Below, piece after piece: positions 32,106 to 44,385 of a stretch of 64,000 nucleotides of DNA. Made by a program: the position numbers and the translations under genes. How positions within the stretch are numbered: the stretch's first letter is position 1; each line of letters starts with the position of its first letter. Location: positions 57,703,069 through 57,767,068 of the forward strand of contig NC_080042.1 in assembly GCF_012489685.1 (NCBI RefSeq). The letters run 5' to 3'. The DNA comes from Lotus japonicus. Lineage: Eukaryota; Streptophyta; Magnoliopsida; Fabales; Fabaceae. The notes under the pieces are model-generated. The model made no database searches, was not told where the DNA came from, and saw only the letters and a program-made list of their open reading frames with translations.

Positions 32106-32412
32106 CTTTTAGGACTACATCTATACTGACTTTTAGTAATCAGCAGGAGAACAGTTGATCGTTTTTCTTGTATTAGCACTATTCAAGAAAAACACCCAAC
32201 CACCGTCTTGAGTGCTCCACCATGCAGTATGTGAAGGAGACTAAAGGATCAAATAAGAGAAAGAACATATCTGAATCAAACCATAGATATATTTGTAAAT
32301 TACATATATGAAAAAAATAATGAAATTATATTTAAGTTTTAACATGATTCATGTAAAATATTCCTTCCAAAGAGATTTTTTGAATGTAATTTTTTTTAAC
32401 AAACTTTGTTGT

Positions 32413-32497
32413 GTTATTTAAATGTATATAATTGTAACTATATATATATATATGTTATTTAAATGTATATAATTGTAACTATATATATATATATATA
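32413..32497 (+). repeat. 41-bp tandem duplication with (AT)n
   Basis: GTTATTTAAATGTATATAAT and the following AT run occur at 32413 and again at 32454, a period of 41 bp. This lies directly next to the left end of the MULE-like element. Confidence 0.75.
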
Positions 32498-33459
32498 GGG
32501 AGCATATCAGGTGAGAGGAGTGTGTTATGGTGAGAGGTGAGAGCATTCATTAGTGACAGTTAGATAAAAATAAACGATTCAGATCTGTCTTATGGTGAGA
32601 GGTGAGAGCATTCAGAAAACGTGCACGTGCACATGATCCATTACCTTGTTCCCTCTTCTTTCTCGCTCTCTACCGCCCACCCACTTCTGTCTTTCACCGC
32701 GGCCGGCTCTGTTTCATTCCCTCCAACGCCAAAAGCCTTTGCTCCGCCGCACCCACTTACTTCCGAAACCGTCTGAGCAACATCATGTTGCAGATCGGCG
32801 AATCGACCATCAACAGCAACCCCAACATGTTGCTCGTGAAATTTGTGAGTTCGTCATGGTGGCTCCCACCTCCCGAAGGAGATTGACTGCGGTTGTGATT
32901 CACCGGTGGAGCAAAGGCACGTTCATGGTCCATAATGGTGGCATTGTCCAGATCTCGTCATCGGCGATTTTGATTTGGATCTAGATTTTCCTCTCGCTCC
33001 TCTCCGCCGCCGTCAGCCTTGAGCCCTGGATAATCGACCTACCAAAACCACCGCTAATCGTTCAAAACTGCTCTCTCACACAGCCACACTGTCAAGAGGG
33101 TGCAGTGAATTAGGCAATCACCCCAAATCAATTTCACATGTGAATTGAGCAATAATCCCCAAATCAATTTCGCACACTCATGTTTTTGACAATTAAAACT
33201 TTCCACAACCCATGAGCATATAAATATTATGGTTAATTTGGAGTCGATGAGAACCTGTGAATGATTCACGAACAATTATTGTTGCTTGGGCATCAAAAGC
33301 AAACACGGTGAATTGGGTATGGAGTGCGAGATAAAGTTTCAGTATTCCAGAGGAAGATACACGAGTTGTGAAATTTTTATTTAAGCCGTTGATTATAATC
33401 AAATGGCTAATATTAACTACTCTCATCTCTCACAATAAACCACTCCTCTCACCTGATAT
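32498..33459. mobile_element. MULE-like non-autonomous element with GC-rich cargo
   Basis: The left end (GGGAGCATATCAGGTGAGAG and onward) and the right end (inverted, ATATCAGGTGAGAGGAGTG) share about 40 bp as terminal inverted repeats. Between them, 32620-33060 is GC-rich and gene-like, unlike the AT-rich surroundings, with frames up to 112 codons and CCGCGGCCGGC-type words. The first TIR stretch is partly repeated at 32590-32614. A captured host gene fragment (Pack-MULE style) is likely, but I cannot name its source. Target duplications are hidden in the flanking (AT)n. Confidence 0.55.
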
Positions 33460-33741
33460 ATATATATATATATATATTAACATTTTGTAATATCTTATGT
33501 GCGAATTTTACTGTCTCATTTCATATTTATATACTTGTAGTTCTAAAATTATTAAAATTTATGAAATTCGTACTTAAATTTTATGAAAATATATTTTTAA
33601 ATTAGTTTAAACATAAAATTATCTTCATCTAAAATATTTTTCCTTATGAGAGCATTTTACCATATAATTTTCAAAATAACAATAATCTATATATTAATAC
33701 TTTTCCTCATATAAAAAAATACTTTATAATCCACGTGTGAC

Positions 33742-34182
33742 ATGCTCATATTAGTTTCTACTCTTATCCCAACAATCATTATTTTTGAGAAGGATTGTAA
33801 AACTGCTTTCAACTCAATCATTGTCAAGTGCCCTATTGCTCATCCTAGTGCGGATTTGATTAAGGAAATTCAATCCCTTGCTACCCAAAATTGGGAGGTA
33901 AAGTTCCGGTTGTTCTTCCGTGAGGTAAATCATAGCGCATACCATCTAGCTAGACTTGGCCACAATTCTACTAGTGTAAGCTTTGATAGGAACCAATATC
34001 CTCAATTCCCTTATTTCACTTTACGTGATGATGTTGTAGGGGTTTATATCCCATATTGGTCCCCTGACCTATTTTGTTTCTTCTTGGGCGTTTTTCCCTT
34101 TCAATTATTAATTTTTTTTGTCTCAACTCCACAAAAAACAATACTCTCAATTTTGTCGATAGAAAAGTGTCCTTCTAGATGA
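33742..34182 (+). pseudogene. LINE RNase H (RVT_3) C-terminal relic
   Basis: The plus-strand frame reads EKDCKTAFNSI, ADLIKEIQSLATQNWEVKFR and REVNHSAYHLARLGHN. These are the last blocks of a plant LINE RNase H domain, in which ESDC- and HLAR-type motifs are usual. Upstream LINE domains are missing. Confidence 0.7.
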
Positions 34183-35432
34183 ACGGCTTCCGTAAAGTGA
34201 CTCACGGTCACATTGTATTCCATCAAGAAGCTAAAAACATTCCATAAAATTGTTCTTTTCAACTTTTTCCTTAATTTCCCTTGTTGCTGAAAAATACTCA
34301 TTGTTCCTCTTTTTGAGTCATTCCTTTTATCACAAAACTACAAAAATCATTTATATACTTGTTTCAAATGAGTTAACAAAATTTCACTTAGATCCCTCTA
34401 AAGTGAGTGCATGGTGCTTGCTTTTCCTAAAAATCGTGCTTCAACAATCACTTCATATACTTCCCTTTTCTTTCGGCATTTGCAGGCATCCAAGTTCAAT
34501 AAACATGTTAGGAACAATTAGAAAAGAACTTTAAAATCTACATTATGCTTAATAAAGATAATCAATCTGAAGTCGTTTAAAGAAATTATAAACACAGCTA
34601 TAAATCTAGCTTGATGAGTTTAATTGTTCACTTTACTGATTCCCCTTGCCGCACATGCTGCTTTTGAGCCATTCATCCAAAGGATTGCAGAAAGGGTCAC
34701 TGCTTCTATACTCACTCAATAAACCATAAACTTGGATTGGTTGAAGACTCTTGCCACAAATGATTGTGCCTTGAATATTCCACTTCAAATAAATTAAGCC
34801 GTCAAAAACACAATAAAGTTCTAGATAAGTGAATAAAGTTTTCAATAACCATCTCAAGATCATAAAATAGATAAGCATAGTTTGATAGAGAACAATAAAG
34901 TAAGTAATTTCCCCATGAAGAGAATGATGAACATTTGATGAAGGGAATCATTGTGTCGAAAAGGCTATATGTATTTAAAAAGACTCTCTGTAGTGTTTCA
35001 TGAAACTTATGAATCTCCATTTTAATTCAATGAGCCAACAAAGTAGAATGTTAGATTTTTAATCCAACATACTGCCTCTTCATTTTTTTGTAAGTTCATA
35101 AAAATATGATTCACATTTTAATCTGATAGGTGGAAAAAAGACGTTACAGAAATAAAGAAGAAAAATCTTGGCGTGCTTCATGTTGACGCTACCATTGATT
35201 CTTTATTATAGCATTGGCTCGGTTAAGGAAAACAAAAAAGTACGTTTAAAAATTGGAAACGTTTAATCAAAATCAAAGCTTACAACTGAAGACAACAAAG
35301 AATATGAACCATCCAGCTTATGATACATCAATTTCAACAATCACACAACATAATCTATATAGTGGCAAAGAAATTGAAAAAAAGAAGTTAAGATCAACTC
35401 GAAATTAATAACATGCTAAACAAATTGAAGAG

Positions 35433-35592
35433 AATGAAGAGACACACTGTTCTCCTTTATTGGGTTTTTGTTGTTGCTTTTGTTTTGTCTTATTTCTGTT
35501 ATGGTTTTTGTTTAGTGTAGTTTGTGTATTGAACTATGGGCTTTAGCCCTCCTATCTATATATTTGGTTTTTCCAAAAAAAAAAATGAAGAG
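35433..35592 (+). mobile_element. Truncated LINE 3' end with 9-bp TSD
   Basis: AATGAAGAG at 35433-35441 and 35584-35592 flanks 142 bp ending in a poly(A) tail. The insert is T-rich and ends CTATATATTTGGTTTTTCC before the A run, like a plant LINE 3' UTR. Confidence 0.65.
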
Positions 35593-35984
35593 GAGGGTTG
35601 GGAAAAAGTCACAACTACTTTGCTAGTCTGAGTAACATATGATGTGCGGGGTACTCAATCAATAACATGACCTAAGCACCAAGATGATGCGCATATAATG
35701 AGTTCAACATTCTAAAACTCATACTAAACATTAAGTTATCAATAATCCCCTTTCCAATGCTAATGTCTGTTCCAATGAAAAAGTTCCAATATTGGCAACC
35801 TAATATTTTATACACCAAGAGAAAAAGATAGGCTAATTAATAAAACTTTCACCTCTCCATTCTCTCATAAAGGTATAACATGTCCATCATCCATTTCATA
35901 AATGCCTCAAGAGAAAAAAAAAACAAATAAGCAATGGTTTACAACAACATATGCAAAAGGGAGAAAGAGATTGAACAGTCCCTC

Positions 35985-36037
35985 ACCATGGCTCTATTGT
36001 ACTCATTTTCTCGGAAGAATGAATCACCAAGTAGCAC
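35985..36037 (-). pseudogene. Exon-like fragment, possibly APC7-type TPR sequence
   Basis: On the minus strand an acceptor (TTTTCACTGTCCAG) is followed by a 51-54-bp frame reading VLLGDSFFRENEYNRAM and a donor (GTGAGG). The phrase resembles the N-terminal TPR region of plant anaphase-promoting complex subunit 7, which I recall only approximately. No other APC7 exon was found nearby, so this is either a relic or a coincidence. Confidence 0.3.
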
Positions 36038-36852
36038 CTGGACAGTGAAAATAACAACTCAATAACCAGCATAAGAAATTCAATAAATTGCAGAGATTAA
36101 AACTTCAATAACAACTTCAATACTTATCATCTTCTGCCAAATTACTTGAAATGTTAGTAAAAGAAAGTACTTAAATTCACAAAACCAAAAAATGTGTGGA
36201 TAACATCCTTTTATGCCAGACTCTTAACACCAACAATTTGAATAAAGAAAAACATTGGGGAGAAACTGTTGTTTGCTTTGAAAAAGGAATGATACAAATA
36301 AATAAATAAGAACTATCAACCATCTCAAAATTATTTACCTCGGTATGCATTGGTTCATTTTTCTCTATAGATATAGGCACTGGATGGTCTTCAGGCTTGT
36401 ATTCATCATCAACAATTACACACTCCCCAAATCGACCTTGAATTTAGATTTGCAAAAATGGACTTCTTGGTTTCCTGCCACTAAAAATCTTAGTAGTGAA
36501 ACAAAATTTAGCAAATGAATAATAAAAGATTGCATGCATGAGATTGCTGAGTGCTAGAAATTTGCACAACATACCTCCTCAAAGAAATACCAAAAGATAC
36601 TTGGGTCAAACAGAAAATCCCCTAAAAACTAAATAGAAAGAGATCTTTGTTTAAGTAAGCTTAGAAAAACTAAAGCTTTGAATTTTATCTGCAATCTCTT
36701 GTCAATAAAAACAAAAGAGAATTTGTAAAGGAGAACGAAAATATTTGACTAAAAAAGCTACAATTTGGTGGATGAGCTTTATAGTATATTATTAAGATTA
36801 GAAAAATATTTTTATGAGAATTCTTATATAATATCCCAGTCACACGCGTTTT

Positions 36853-36865
36853 AACTTTCTTCATC
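36853..36865. repeat. TSD of LINE 2, left copy
   Basis: AACTTTCTTCATC, repeated exactly at 47833-47845 directly after the poly(A) tail. Confidence 0.85.
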
Positions 36866-37229
36866 ATCTAGACATATATTTATGTTTTGATAAGCGAGAG
36901 ATGAGAGAAAGTAGAGAGAGAGAGGCTCTGGGTGGGAGCCTCAGCCACGGTGGCTCCGGCCACGGCGGTGGTCGCCGGATGTGAGGAACGGTCAAGGACA
37001 TTTCCAGCGATTTGGACAAGAAAGGAAGCGGATGGAGGACACTTTAGCGGAATGCAGATTGTTTTCATGGCCGTAGAGGGCTGTTTACCCAAGGCGTTCC
37101 CAGCAACCTGCTCGTCCAACATGGCAGCGATCGGAGACTGATCAAGGGCCCCATTTCTTGAGGCCAGGGGCTGGAAGTGGTCGCCAATTCCAGCAAAAGC
37201 AGCATGGCAATACACATGATCACAGATTC

Positions 37230-38590
37230 GTAAAGCGAAAACAATAGTTTGTGTATGGTGATCAGAAGAACTCTAAGCTGCAAGGGGAGTCTTTCTCGGT
37301 GTTCGTTGATGGTTTGAGAGATCGGATCACCTTGCTAAAATTGAGAACAATTTTTGGAAAGATAAGGAGGGTGACCGATGTATTCATCCAATACAAAAAA
37401 GTTTCAACGGTGTTTCCGTTATGGATTTGTTCGATTTCAGAATGATGAAGAGGCATAGGAGGCTATTTGTTTGTTTAACGGGATGTGTTTAAAGGGTAAT
37501 TACCTTGCTGTGCAACGAGAAAGGATCAAGCAAGCTCTCATGAAGGATAAAAGAGTATCACAGGAACGACAACCAGCACAAGAGCAAGGAAAAGTGTGGC
37601 GTCCTAAAGTGCAGCAAAATAAACGGCCTATGGTCAAGAATGGTGTGCTGATTAAGAAAGATGATCCTGACAAAACACAGGAGGCTGAACGCGTTTCAGG
37701 TGCGTGTCAATTGCACTTTTCGGCTTCTGATTTGGACAACCTTTGGTACCAACGGTGTGTACAAGCGCGCATACACGAACTAAAGCCAGTTGACGTCATA
37801 CAGGATGAACTTGCACAAATTGGTATGTATAATTTTCGTTTCATCCCGCTCGGAGAAAATGAAGTAGTATTAGCGTTTGAGAATAAGGAAGAGATGGAGG
37901 ACACTTTAGCGGAATGCAGATTGTTTCTTGAACAAAAGTTAACAGAGCTAAAACCGTGTACTCTGTTACCTTTGGTGTGACAAATCTGGTGTGGCTTCAT
38001 TTATGGCAAGTTCCGATGGGGTTGTGGTTGGAGTCATTTTTTACAGCCGTTGGAAATAGATTGGGGAGTTTTGTGAACCTGGATACTGCAACTAAATTGC
38101 ACTATCGGGCTGATTTTGCACGTATACTGGTTCGAATGCATCATCCGCTTCTACAGTGCTTTACAATGATAAGTGATGTGGATGGAACTTCATGTATTAT
38201 TATGGTAGAGAAAGATGAATCTGCTTATGATTATGGAATGGTTGAAGGCATGCCGTCTACGCCGGTGAAGATATACAACTCTGAGGATGATGTGGTGTCA
38301 GAGGATGATCCTGAGAATAAGGATGACAAAGACGTTGGTGAAGCACATGTTCCTGTATATTTTTTTGAGAAGGATTATGAATCTACTGATGATGTTAAAT
38401 CAGATGAAGTTTTTAGGAATGACAAATTAGAAGGGCTTCAAATTATGGAGGCAGAGGAGGTTTCAAAGGTGGCAGAGCTTGGCACAATGGCACTATCTGG
38501 TGGCGGCCTGGAGCTTTGCCACGTTTGGCTCTTTCACCGGTGGCGGCGGTGGTCCAGGGGCAGCGGTCGGAGATGGAGCTGTTAGGAGAG
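37230..38590 (+). pseudogene. LINE 2 ORF1: RRM domain and DUF4283-type region
   Basis: The first frame (37251-37445) reads FSVFVDGLRDRITLLKLRTI and FGKIRRVTDVFIQYKK, an RRM typical of plant LINE ORF1. After a stop the sequence resumes as 37471-37980 (GMCLKGNYLAVQRER, WYQRCVQARIHEL). It continues as 37956-38585 (VWLHLWQVPMGLWLESFFTA, RADFARILVRM), which resembles DUF4283-type ORF1 regions. ORF1 protein would bind the LINE RNA. No CCHC knuckle was found. At least two frame breaks make it a pseudogene. Confidence 0.78.
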
Positions 38591-39282
38591 GCAGCCATGA
38601 TTTCAAAATTAGACGCTAATAATGTACCCATCAATGTCGGAGAGGACCTGAAGGAGCAGTTACAGGTTTTGTGGGAATCAGGTTATACGTTAAAGGAGAT
38701 TGATGGCTGGAGGAGAAATTTAAATGCAGAAGGAATAATGATAAAAGGAAATCAAATCTACCTTAATAAAATTCAAAATCCCGTTATTAATGTTGATAAC
38801 AAATTTTCTGTTTCAGGTTACTATTTTAACACATGATTTGTTTCAGAAATATAACTGGCCCCTTTACTAAACTTATTGGGACCCACAACATATTCTCCAC
38901 CAACAAATGCTAAGTCCGTGTTGGCCTCCCCGTTTTTACAATCCAAACGACTTATTGAGGTTCGCGACAACTTCGACAACTTCGCCAGCTTCTGCCTCAC
39001 AAGGACAACGTCACGTATTACGTGAAAAATATTTCCGAACTTCACCTCATCAAATTGTTAGTCAAAATCCTCCCGCTACCTCCTTATTCCCTCTGGTGCG
39101 TGAAACACAGGAACCCAGACGCCACATAAATCCTTGTCGGGGAGAATACGAGGTGACGACAAATGCTCAAAGAGCTTGGTTGATCGGGAAGCAGTTAGGC
39201 CTTAAACCACGCGGATCAGAATCTTTGATGCTGATAGGTTTGGAAGCTCAAATCCGTGAAAATCATCCTCACCTCAATTGAC

Positions 39283-40920
39283 ATGCTGGGGCCTTGGCTC
39301 ACCTGGAATGTGCGTGGTCTAGGTGGGACAACGAAGAGGGAGGCTGTGAAAAAGCTCTTCAGCATTTGAAATCGGAATTACTTTTACTTCAAGAAACTAA
39401 ATTATATGAGCAGTGACAGAGAACAATTGAAAAGTGGACGCAAGGAATGTAGATGAGTCACGTTGAGGTTCAATCAGTAAGAACGGTGGGTGGTCTCATG
39501 TGTTTGTGGAGGGAGGACAACATTCAAGTTCAGTCAGTGGTGTCAGATAGTAACTTTATCTTTTTGACTTTGAAAATACCAAATTATGAAAATACAATAC
39601 TGGTGGGGAACGTCTATGGACCACATACTTTGCTGCAGCGCTGAGTATTTTTTGAGGCCTTGAAAGTGCATGTGTTGAGCCATGATGGTATGGTGTTTCT
39701 TGGTGGTGATTTTAACGCTGTACTGCCGGGATCAGAATGCTCTTCAGGTGGAGTGCTTGATGCAGGTGATGCTGTTTTTCAGCAATTTGTGACGGATAGT
39801 AACTTAACAGATTTACCTCTTCTGAATGGCGAGTATACCTGGTCCTTGGGTGGAAATGATGGCTTATGGAGTCTATTGGATAGATGGTTGGTGTCTGATG
39901 AGGTGATTTTATCATTTTCTAATCTTTCACAATCTGTTTTTCCTTGGAATGTTTCTGATCACAGGGCAGTGGGTTTGTTGTTTCGTGTACCTGATGCTGG
40001 TCCTAAACCATTCGCTATTTTAATCATTGGGTGGATGAGGATGGTTTTAATGAGGTGGTGGAGACTTAGTGGCGGTCTGCTATTTATCAAGGTTGGTCGG
40101 GTTATATTTTGTAGCAAAAATTAAAGGGGTTGAGGGAAAAAATTAGAGAGTGGCGTAAGGGGAAAGGGGCTTGGGGAGTGGAAAAAATTGCTTCTTTAGT
40201 GAATAGATTGCAGGAGGTGATGGGGGCTATGGAGGAACAGGGGGGCGCAGACTCTGACTAAGGAAAGGAGGGAGATTTTGGAGGGTTTAGGGAAAGCATA
40301 CCGTGAGGAGGAACGAAATTGGCGTCAGAAATCAAGGGTGTGATGGTTGAAGGAGGGTGATAGGAATACTAAATACTTTCATCGTATTTGTAAGGCACGA
40401 ACTGTAAAGAAAAATATTACTCAGCTAAGATATCGACGAAGAGATTTAACAGCTCCAGCAGAAATTAAAGAGGCTATGAGGGACCATTTTCAGAATTTTT
40501 TTTGGGTGGCAGATGTATGCCTTGGTTTCATAATCAGAATCTGAAGGTGTTAGAAGCTGAGAATCAATTATTAAAAGCAACTATTTCACTTGATGAGATT
40601 TGGGAAGTTGTGAAATTTTTTGATGGAAATAGAGCACCAGGACTTGATGGCGTTGCATGGATTTCTTTAAAAATTTATGGAATTTAGTGAAGGATGATTT
40701 GATTAATTTCTTTAATGATTTTCACCAAACAGGGCGCCTTGTTAAGGGGTTAAACTCTACTTTCATTGCACTTATACCCAAAGGCGGACACCAGGAACAA
40801 ATTTCAGAATATAGGGCAATCAACTTGATTGGTAGTGTGTACAAATTGTTGTCAAAGGTCTTATCAGTACATCTAAGTTTGGTACTTCTAGGATTGTTGA
40901 GCCATAATCAATTCGCTTTC
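39283..40920 (+). pseudogene. LINE 2 ORF2, first part: endonuclease and start of RT
   Basis: Endonuclease motifs occur in order across broken frames: TWNVRGLGG (39298), LLLLQETKL (39382), VFLGGDFNAVLPGSE (39692), LLDRWLVSDE (39875) and WNVSDHRAVGL (39946). The pre-RT block GDRNTKYFHRICKAR (40352) and RT blocks APGLDGVAW, TFIALIPKGG, EYRAINLIGSVYKLLSKVLS and SHNQFAF follow. The frame is cut at 40920 by the LTR element. The endonuclease would nick the target, usually at T-rich sites, which fits the TSD. Confidence 0.88.
40916..40920. repeat. TSD CTTTC of element 3, left copy
   Basis: CTTTC at 40916-40920 and 46364-46368. A single copy restores the LINE frame NQFAF then IAGRQIADC. Confidence 0.93.
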
Positions 40921-41240
40921 TGTTCCATCCATGAACATTGAGATGAGGTATAGTACCTAGAGTGTAAGGGACGTGATGTGAGATTCCTAGAGAGAATGAG
41001 AGCGTAACCGCTTTAGAGAGAGAAAGTAACTGAATTTCAATCTTGTTATTTCTCAAATGAGCTCAGAGTCCTTTACAATTGGTATTCATCCCTTATTTAT
41101 AGATGTGGAGTTGGGCTTGGCGCCTCTAACCCTTCCTAATGGGCCGGTTGGGCCTCTGGGAGGAGGGCCAAGTCTCTGGTCCGCTCGTCGCCCTAAGCTG
41201 GCGCTCCTGGGCGAGGGACCCTAGGGTCTCGCCCAGTCCA
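40921..41240 (-). repeat. 3' LTR of element 3
   Basis: 320 bp from TGTTCCATCC to CGCCCAGTCCA on the plus strand. On the minus strand it holds the TATA box CTATAAATAAGG (about 41087-41098). Confidence 0.93.
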
Positions 41241-41904
41241 CAAGACACCGAGCTTGAAGCATGAGAGCTAAGCGTGTCTTTAAGTAGAAAAACTAAGGCG
41301 ACGACCATGAGAAGCTAATTAATGCTAAAACTTGAGGTCTAACAACAAAGAATAATGGCCAACATGGCTTGGTTATTAAAGCTTTAAAATTAACATTTTA
41401 AACGTCTTGCCACGTTCCCTTGGCGGCTCAAGTCCACAAGCGGGCTTGCGGCGATGACGCTTGATTCCCTCGCCTTGATTTTAGTTGTGGCCGCCGAAGT
41501 CCATGATGTCTTGACGCGTGTACACCACATGTAATGTGCTGAAACAGTGCAATGGTCAATGAACCTGTCGATTTGAATTTGAACCAATGAGCTTTAGTCG
41601 TTGTAACCTTCCGCTTAACGCGTTGTTCCCACTTCCCGAAATCCGTGTCACACTCCCTCGAGTAATAATTTTATCTTGCCACGTCGAGGCACGATTTCCC
41701 AATCGTTATTCTCCCTAGCCTTTAAATTCTTCCTCTTTCCATCATTCATCACTTACTTTCAACTGTTCCCATATTCGTCCCTGACTCTCATACTGGTTCC
41801 TTTCGCCGATCTTGCGAACTCAAAGCTCCGACCCTTCTTACTCCTCTTCTCACAGTCCCTTCCTGGTTAGTTTTTCATCCCTTCTTTCTTCTGTCATTTT
41901 TACG

Positions 41905-44026
41905 ATGCCCTCAGCTGGGGGCCCTTTCTTCTATAGAGGAAATCAAAGTTCATCGCTTGGCAACCTTTTCCACTCTCCCTTCCCCCATCTCGAAAGCTCC
42001 TGAACAGGGGATCCTTGACCAACCATCAGAGCTTTCTACCAGCGGCTCTGTTTCTGACCTTGCCCGTAGGACTGGTGGGCTTTGCTGTTCCCCGTTATTA
42101 GGGGACCTTCTTCATACCACCGGATGCCGGGGGCAAGACCGCCCTTGGCAACGCCGCGTGTTTAATGACCCCAAGTACTCCCACTTCTTCTTTGTATAGG
42201 AATACTTGTTTCTTGATCTTGGCGTTAAACTCCCCTTCTCATCCTTTCTTACCCAAGTGTTGTGCGATATCAACGTTTCTCCTTGCCAACTTCACCCTCG
42301 CTCTTGGACTTATCTGCGGTGCTTTGAAATTCTCTGTCGTAGCATTGATGTGGCGCCTTCCCCTGCTCTCTTTTATTTTTTCTTTGAAGAAGATTCTCGA
42401 TCCCTGGGGACCCACAGTTGGGTCGTTCTGGTGCCCCGGCCGGGTCGAGAACGGTTTGCTCCTTATCAGGTTGGTTCCGAATCTTACTTGGCCCGCCGGT
42501 ACTTCCGGGTCCTCGTCCACCCTGCTTACCCCTCGTCATTCACACAGAAGGAAGGGAGAGCCCTTTTTCCATTTTATTGGACACAGTGTCCCAAACCCAT
42601 ATCCGATTCTCCCAAAACGTCTTCCTCCCCTAGAGAAAGTTTCGCCATTGGGGTCTTATCCCAGCTTCCTCTTTTCAATTGCGCTGAACTACTTGGCGCT
42701 CCTCCGGGCTCCAAGCTGTTCCCTCAATTAGGTTTCCCCCTTTTACCGTCTTCTTCACACCTTCCTCCGAATCTCTTCGTTTCTGATGATTCTCTCTTTT
42801 TTCTTTTCAGGAAATATGAAGTTCTCTACTGCCGATCTGCTGGAAGCCTTCCTCTCCGGGAACGTTAAGGCGCCCTCTCCGGTCCAGGTTAGAAAGAAAA
42901 GACGAAGCTCACCGATGGGCGATGGTTCACCCAAGAAGAGGAAACTCGGCGAGCCAAGCACCCCAGTTGCATCTTTGACTGTCGCGGGCGATGGGTCCAT
43001 CATGCCCGACCCCATTGTCCCGGATAGCGCACACGATTCCTTGGCGCCCGATTAGCACGGCGAGGTGAACGCTTCCCCAGCCGTGGGTACCTCTCGCCCC
43101 CTGATTCCAACGGCGGGCCAGCAGCCACCGTCCTCTATCCGGTCTCTATCTCCTCCGCCCGTCTAGACTACCCATGATTCATCAACCCCTAGCTCTCCTA
43201 GGGTTGGTGGCGAGGAAGAAAATCTTTCCTCGAACCGCCCAAAGGACCCTTCCAACAGCTTTCCCGCCAACCCTTTTTCCTTCTTGCTCTCTCACCCTTA
43301 TCTTTAAAAATTAAGGGAAGTTCCCAGCCAAAACCCGCAGGACGTTGCCAAAGAACCTGTGTCAAATCTTCTCTGCGCCGGTTGTCTGTTCGCCCAAGTG
43401 GCTTGGCAGGCTCGACCCCTCACCGAAATTGCAGGGCTTCGTCTGGAGGTGGAAAACTGCATTCTATCAACCTTCAGGCCAACAAGACCTGCTCAAAATT
43501 GTCCAACCAGTTAGCATCTGAGGTGGATAAGATAAAGAAGATGCAGAAGAAACTTGCGGAAGCGAAGCTTGCACAGGTAGCAGCGGACGAGAAAGAAAGG
43601 AAGCTTGAAGCCCAGGTTGAGGAGCTCCGTAAGGACCTTGGCGCCAAGGAGGCCATCATTGCTTCTCAGGAGGAAACCCTTGCTGCTAAGGACAAGGAGA
43701 TTGCTAATTTGCACGAAAGACTGACGGAACAGGGTAAGATACTTGCTGAGGCCCGGTCGGATTTGGAATCGAAATGCAAACTCTTGGCTGAGAAGGATGT
43801 CCAGGCCATCGCCTTGGAGAAGCAGATAAGGAGGGAGGCTACTCATGCGGCGGCTAATGAGCGTATCCGCGGCTTCCTAATTGCCAAGGCTCGAGTCAAG
43901 CACCTCCATCCTACTATTAACCTTGACCTCCTAGGGACTTTTAAGAAGATTACCCCCACCGGACTGGAGGGTCCAGAAGATCAGCCGGAAGTTGCTCTCG
44001 TTGACCTTGGAGACCCTGTGGAATAA
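41905..44026 (+). pseudogene. Antisense spliced gene of element 3 (degraded homologue)
   Basis: Exon 1 starts at ATG 41905 and carries the gypsy-type domain in two or three frames: LFLDLGVKLPFSSF, INVSPCQLHPRSWTYLRCFE, RRYFRVLVHPAYPSSF. The intron 42732-42811 (TTAG|GT to TTTTCAG) sits exactly where the intron of the element 1 gene does, with the same phase. Exon 2 starts NMKFSTADLLEAFLSGN and is stopped at 43053. The coiled coil resumes at about 43490-43880 (KKMQKKLAEAKLAQVAADEK), followed by the conserved end block (RGFLIAKARVKHLHPTINLD). Several shifts and stops make it inactive. Confidence 0.82.
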
Positions 44027-44385
44027 GAGAAAAAGATAAAATGTTAACTCATTTCGAGTTATTGTAACGCTTAGTACCTCTTTACTTCGTTTAAACTTTT
44101 TGTTTGTATTTTACTTTCAAGTTAATCGATTCAGCTTTACTTCTTTATGTTTTATGCTTGTTTTAGCGCTTTTTAGAGTTTTTCTCTCTCGCACCCCCCA
44201 TAGTTCCCTTGTTCCTGAATTACGTCTGACGACATTGATGGTGTGCCTTGTTTAACTAGGACTTTTGCTCAGTTTTTGAACCGAGGCTTTGTCCACAGCG
44301 TATTTCCCGTAAGAGCAGGTGCGGCCTCGCCAGTTTTGTCCTGTCGAGGACTTATTGCTGTTGGGGACCCAATGACCATATAGGT
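44027..44385. other. Junction region of element 3 where pol is missing
   Basis: About 360 bp without a supported frame, between the end of the antisense gene and the end of gag. The pol deletion must have its breakpoint in or next to this stretch. Confidence 0.5.

Larger units (their letters stand above)
34183..36852. other. AT-rich region with a few exon-like fragments on the minus strand
   Basis: No complete gene is supported. A short exon-like piece at 35985-36037 (VLLGDSFFRENEYNRAM) has splice-site borders. Another open stretch at 36343-36440 reads GECVIVDDEYKPEDHPVPIS before a GTAAAT donor. A third at 34638-34790 encodes an unrecognised frame. They may belong to one decayed host gene. 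Confidence 0.35.
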
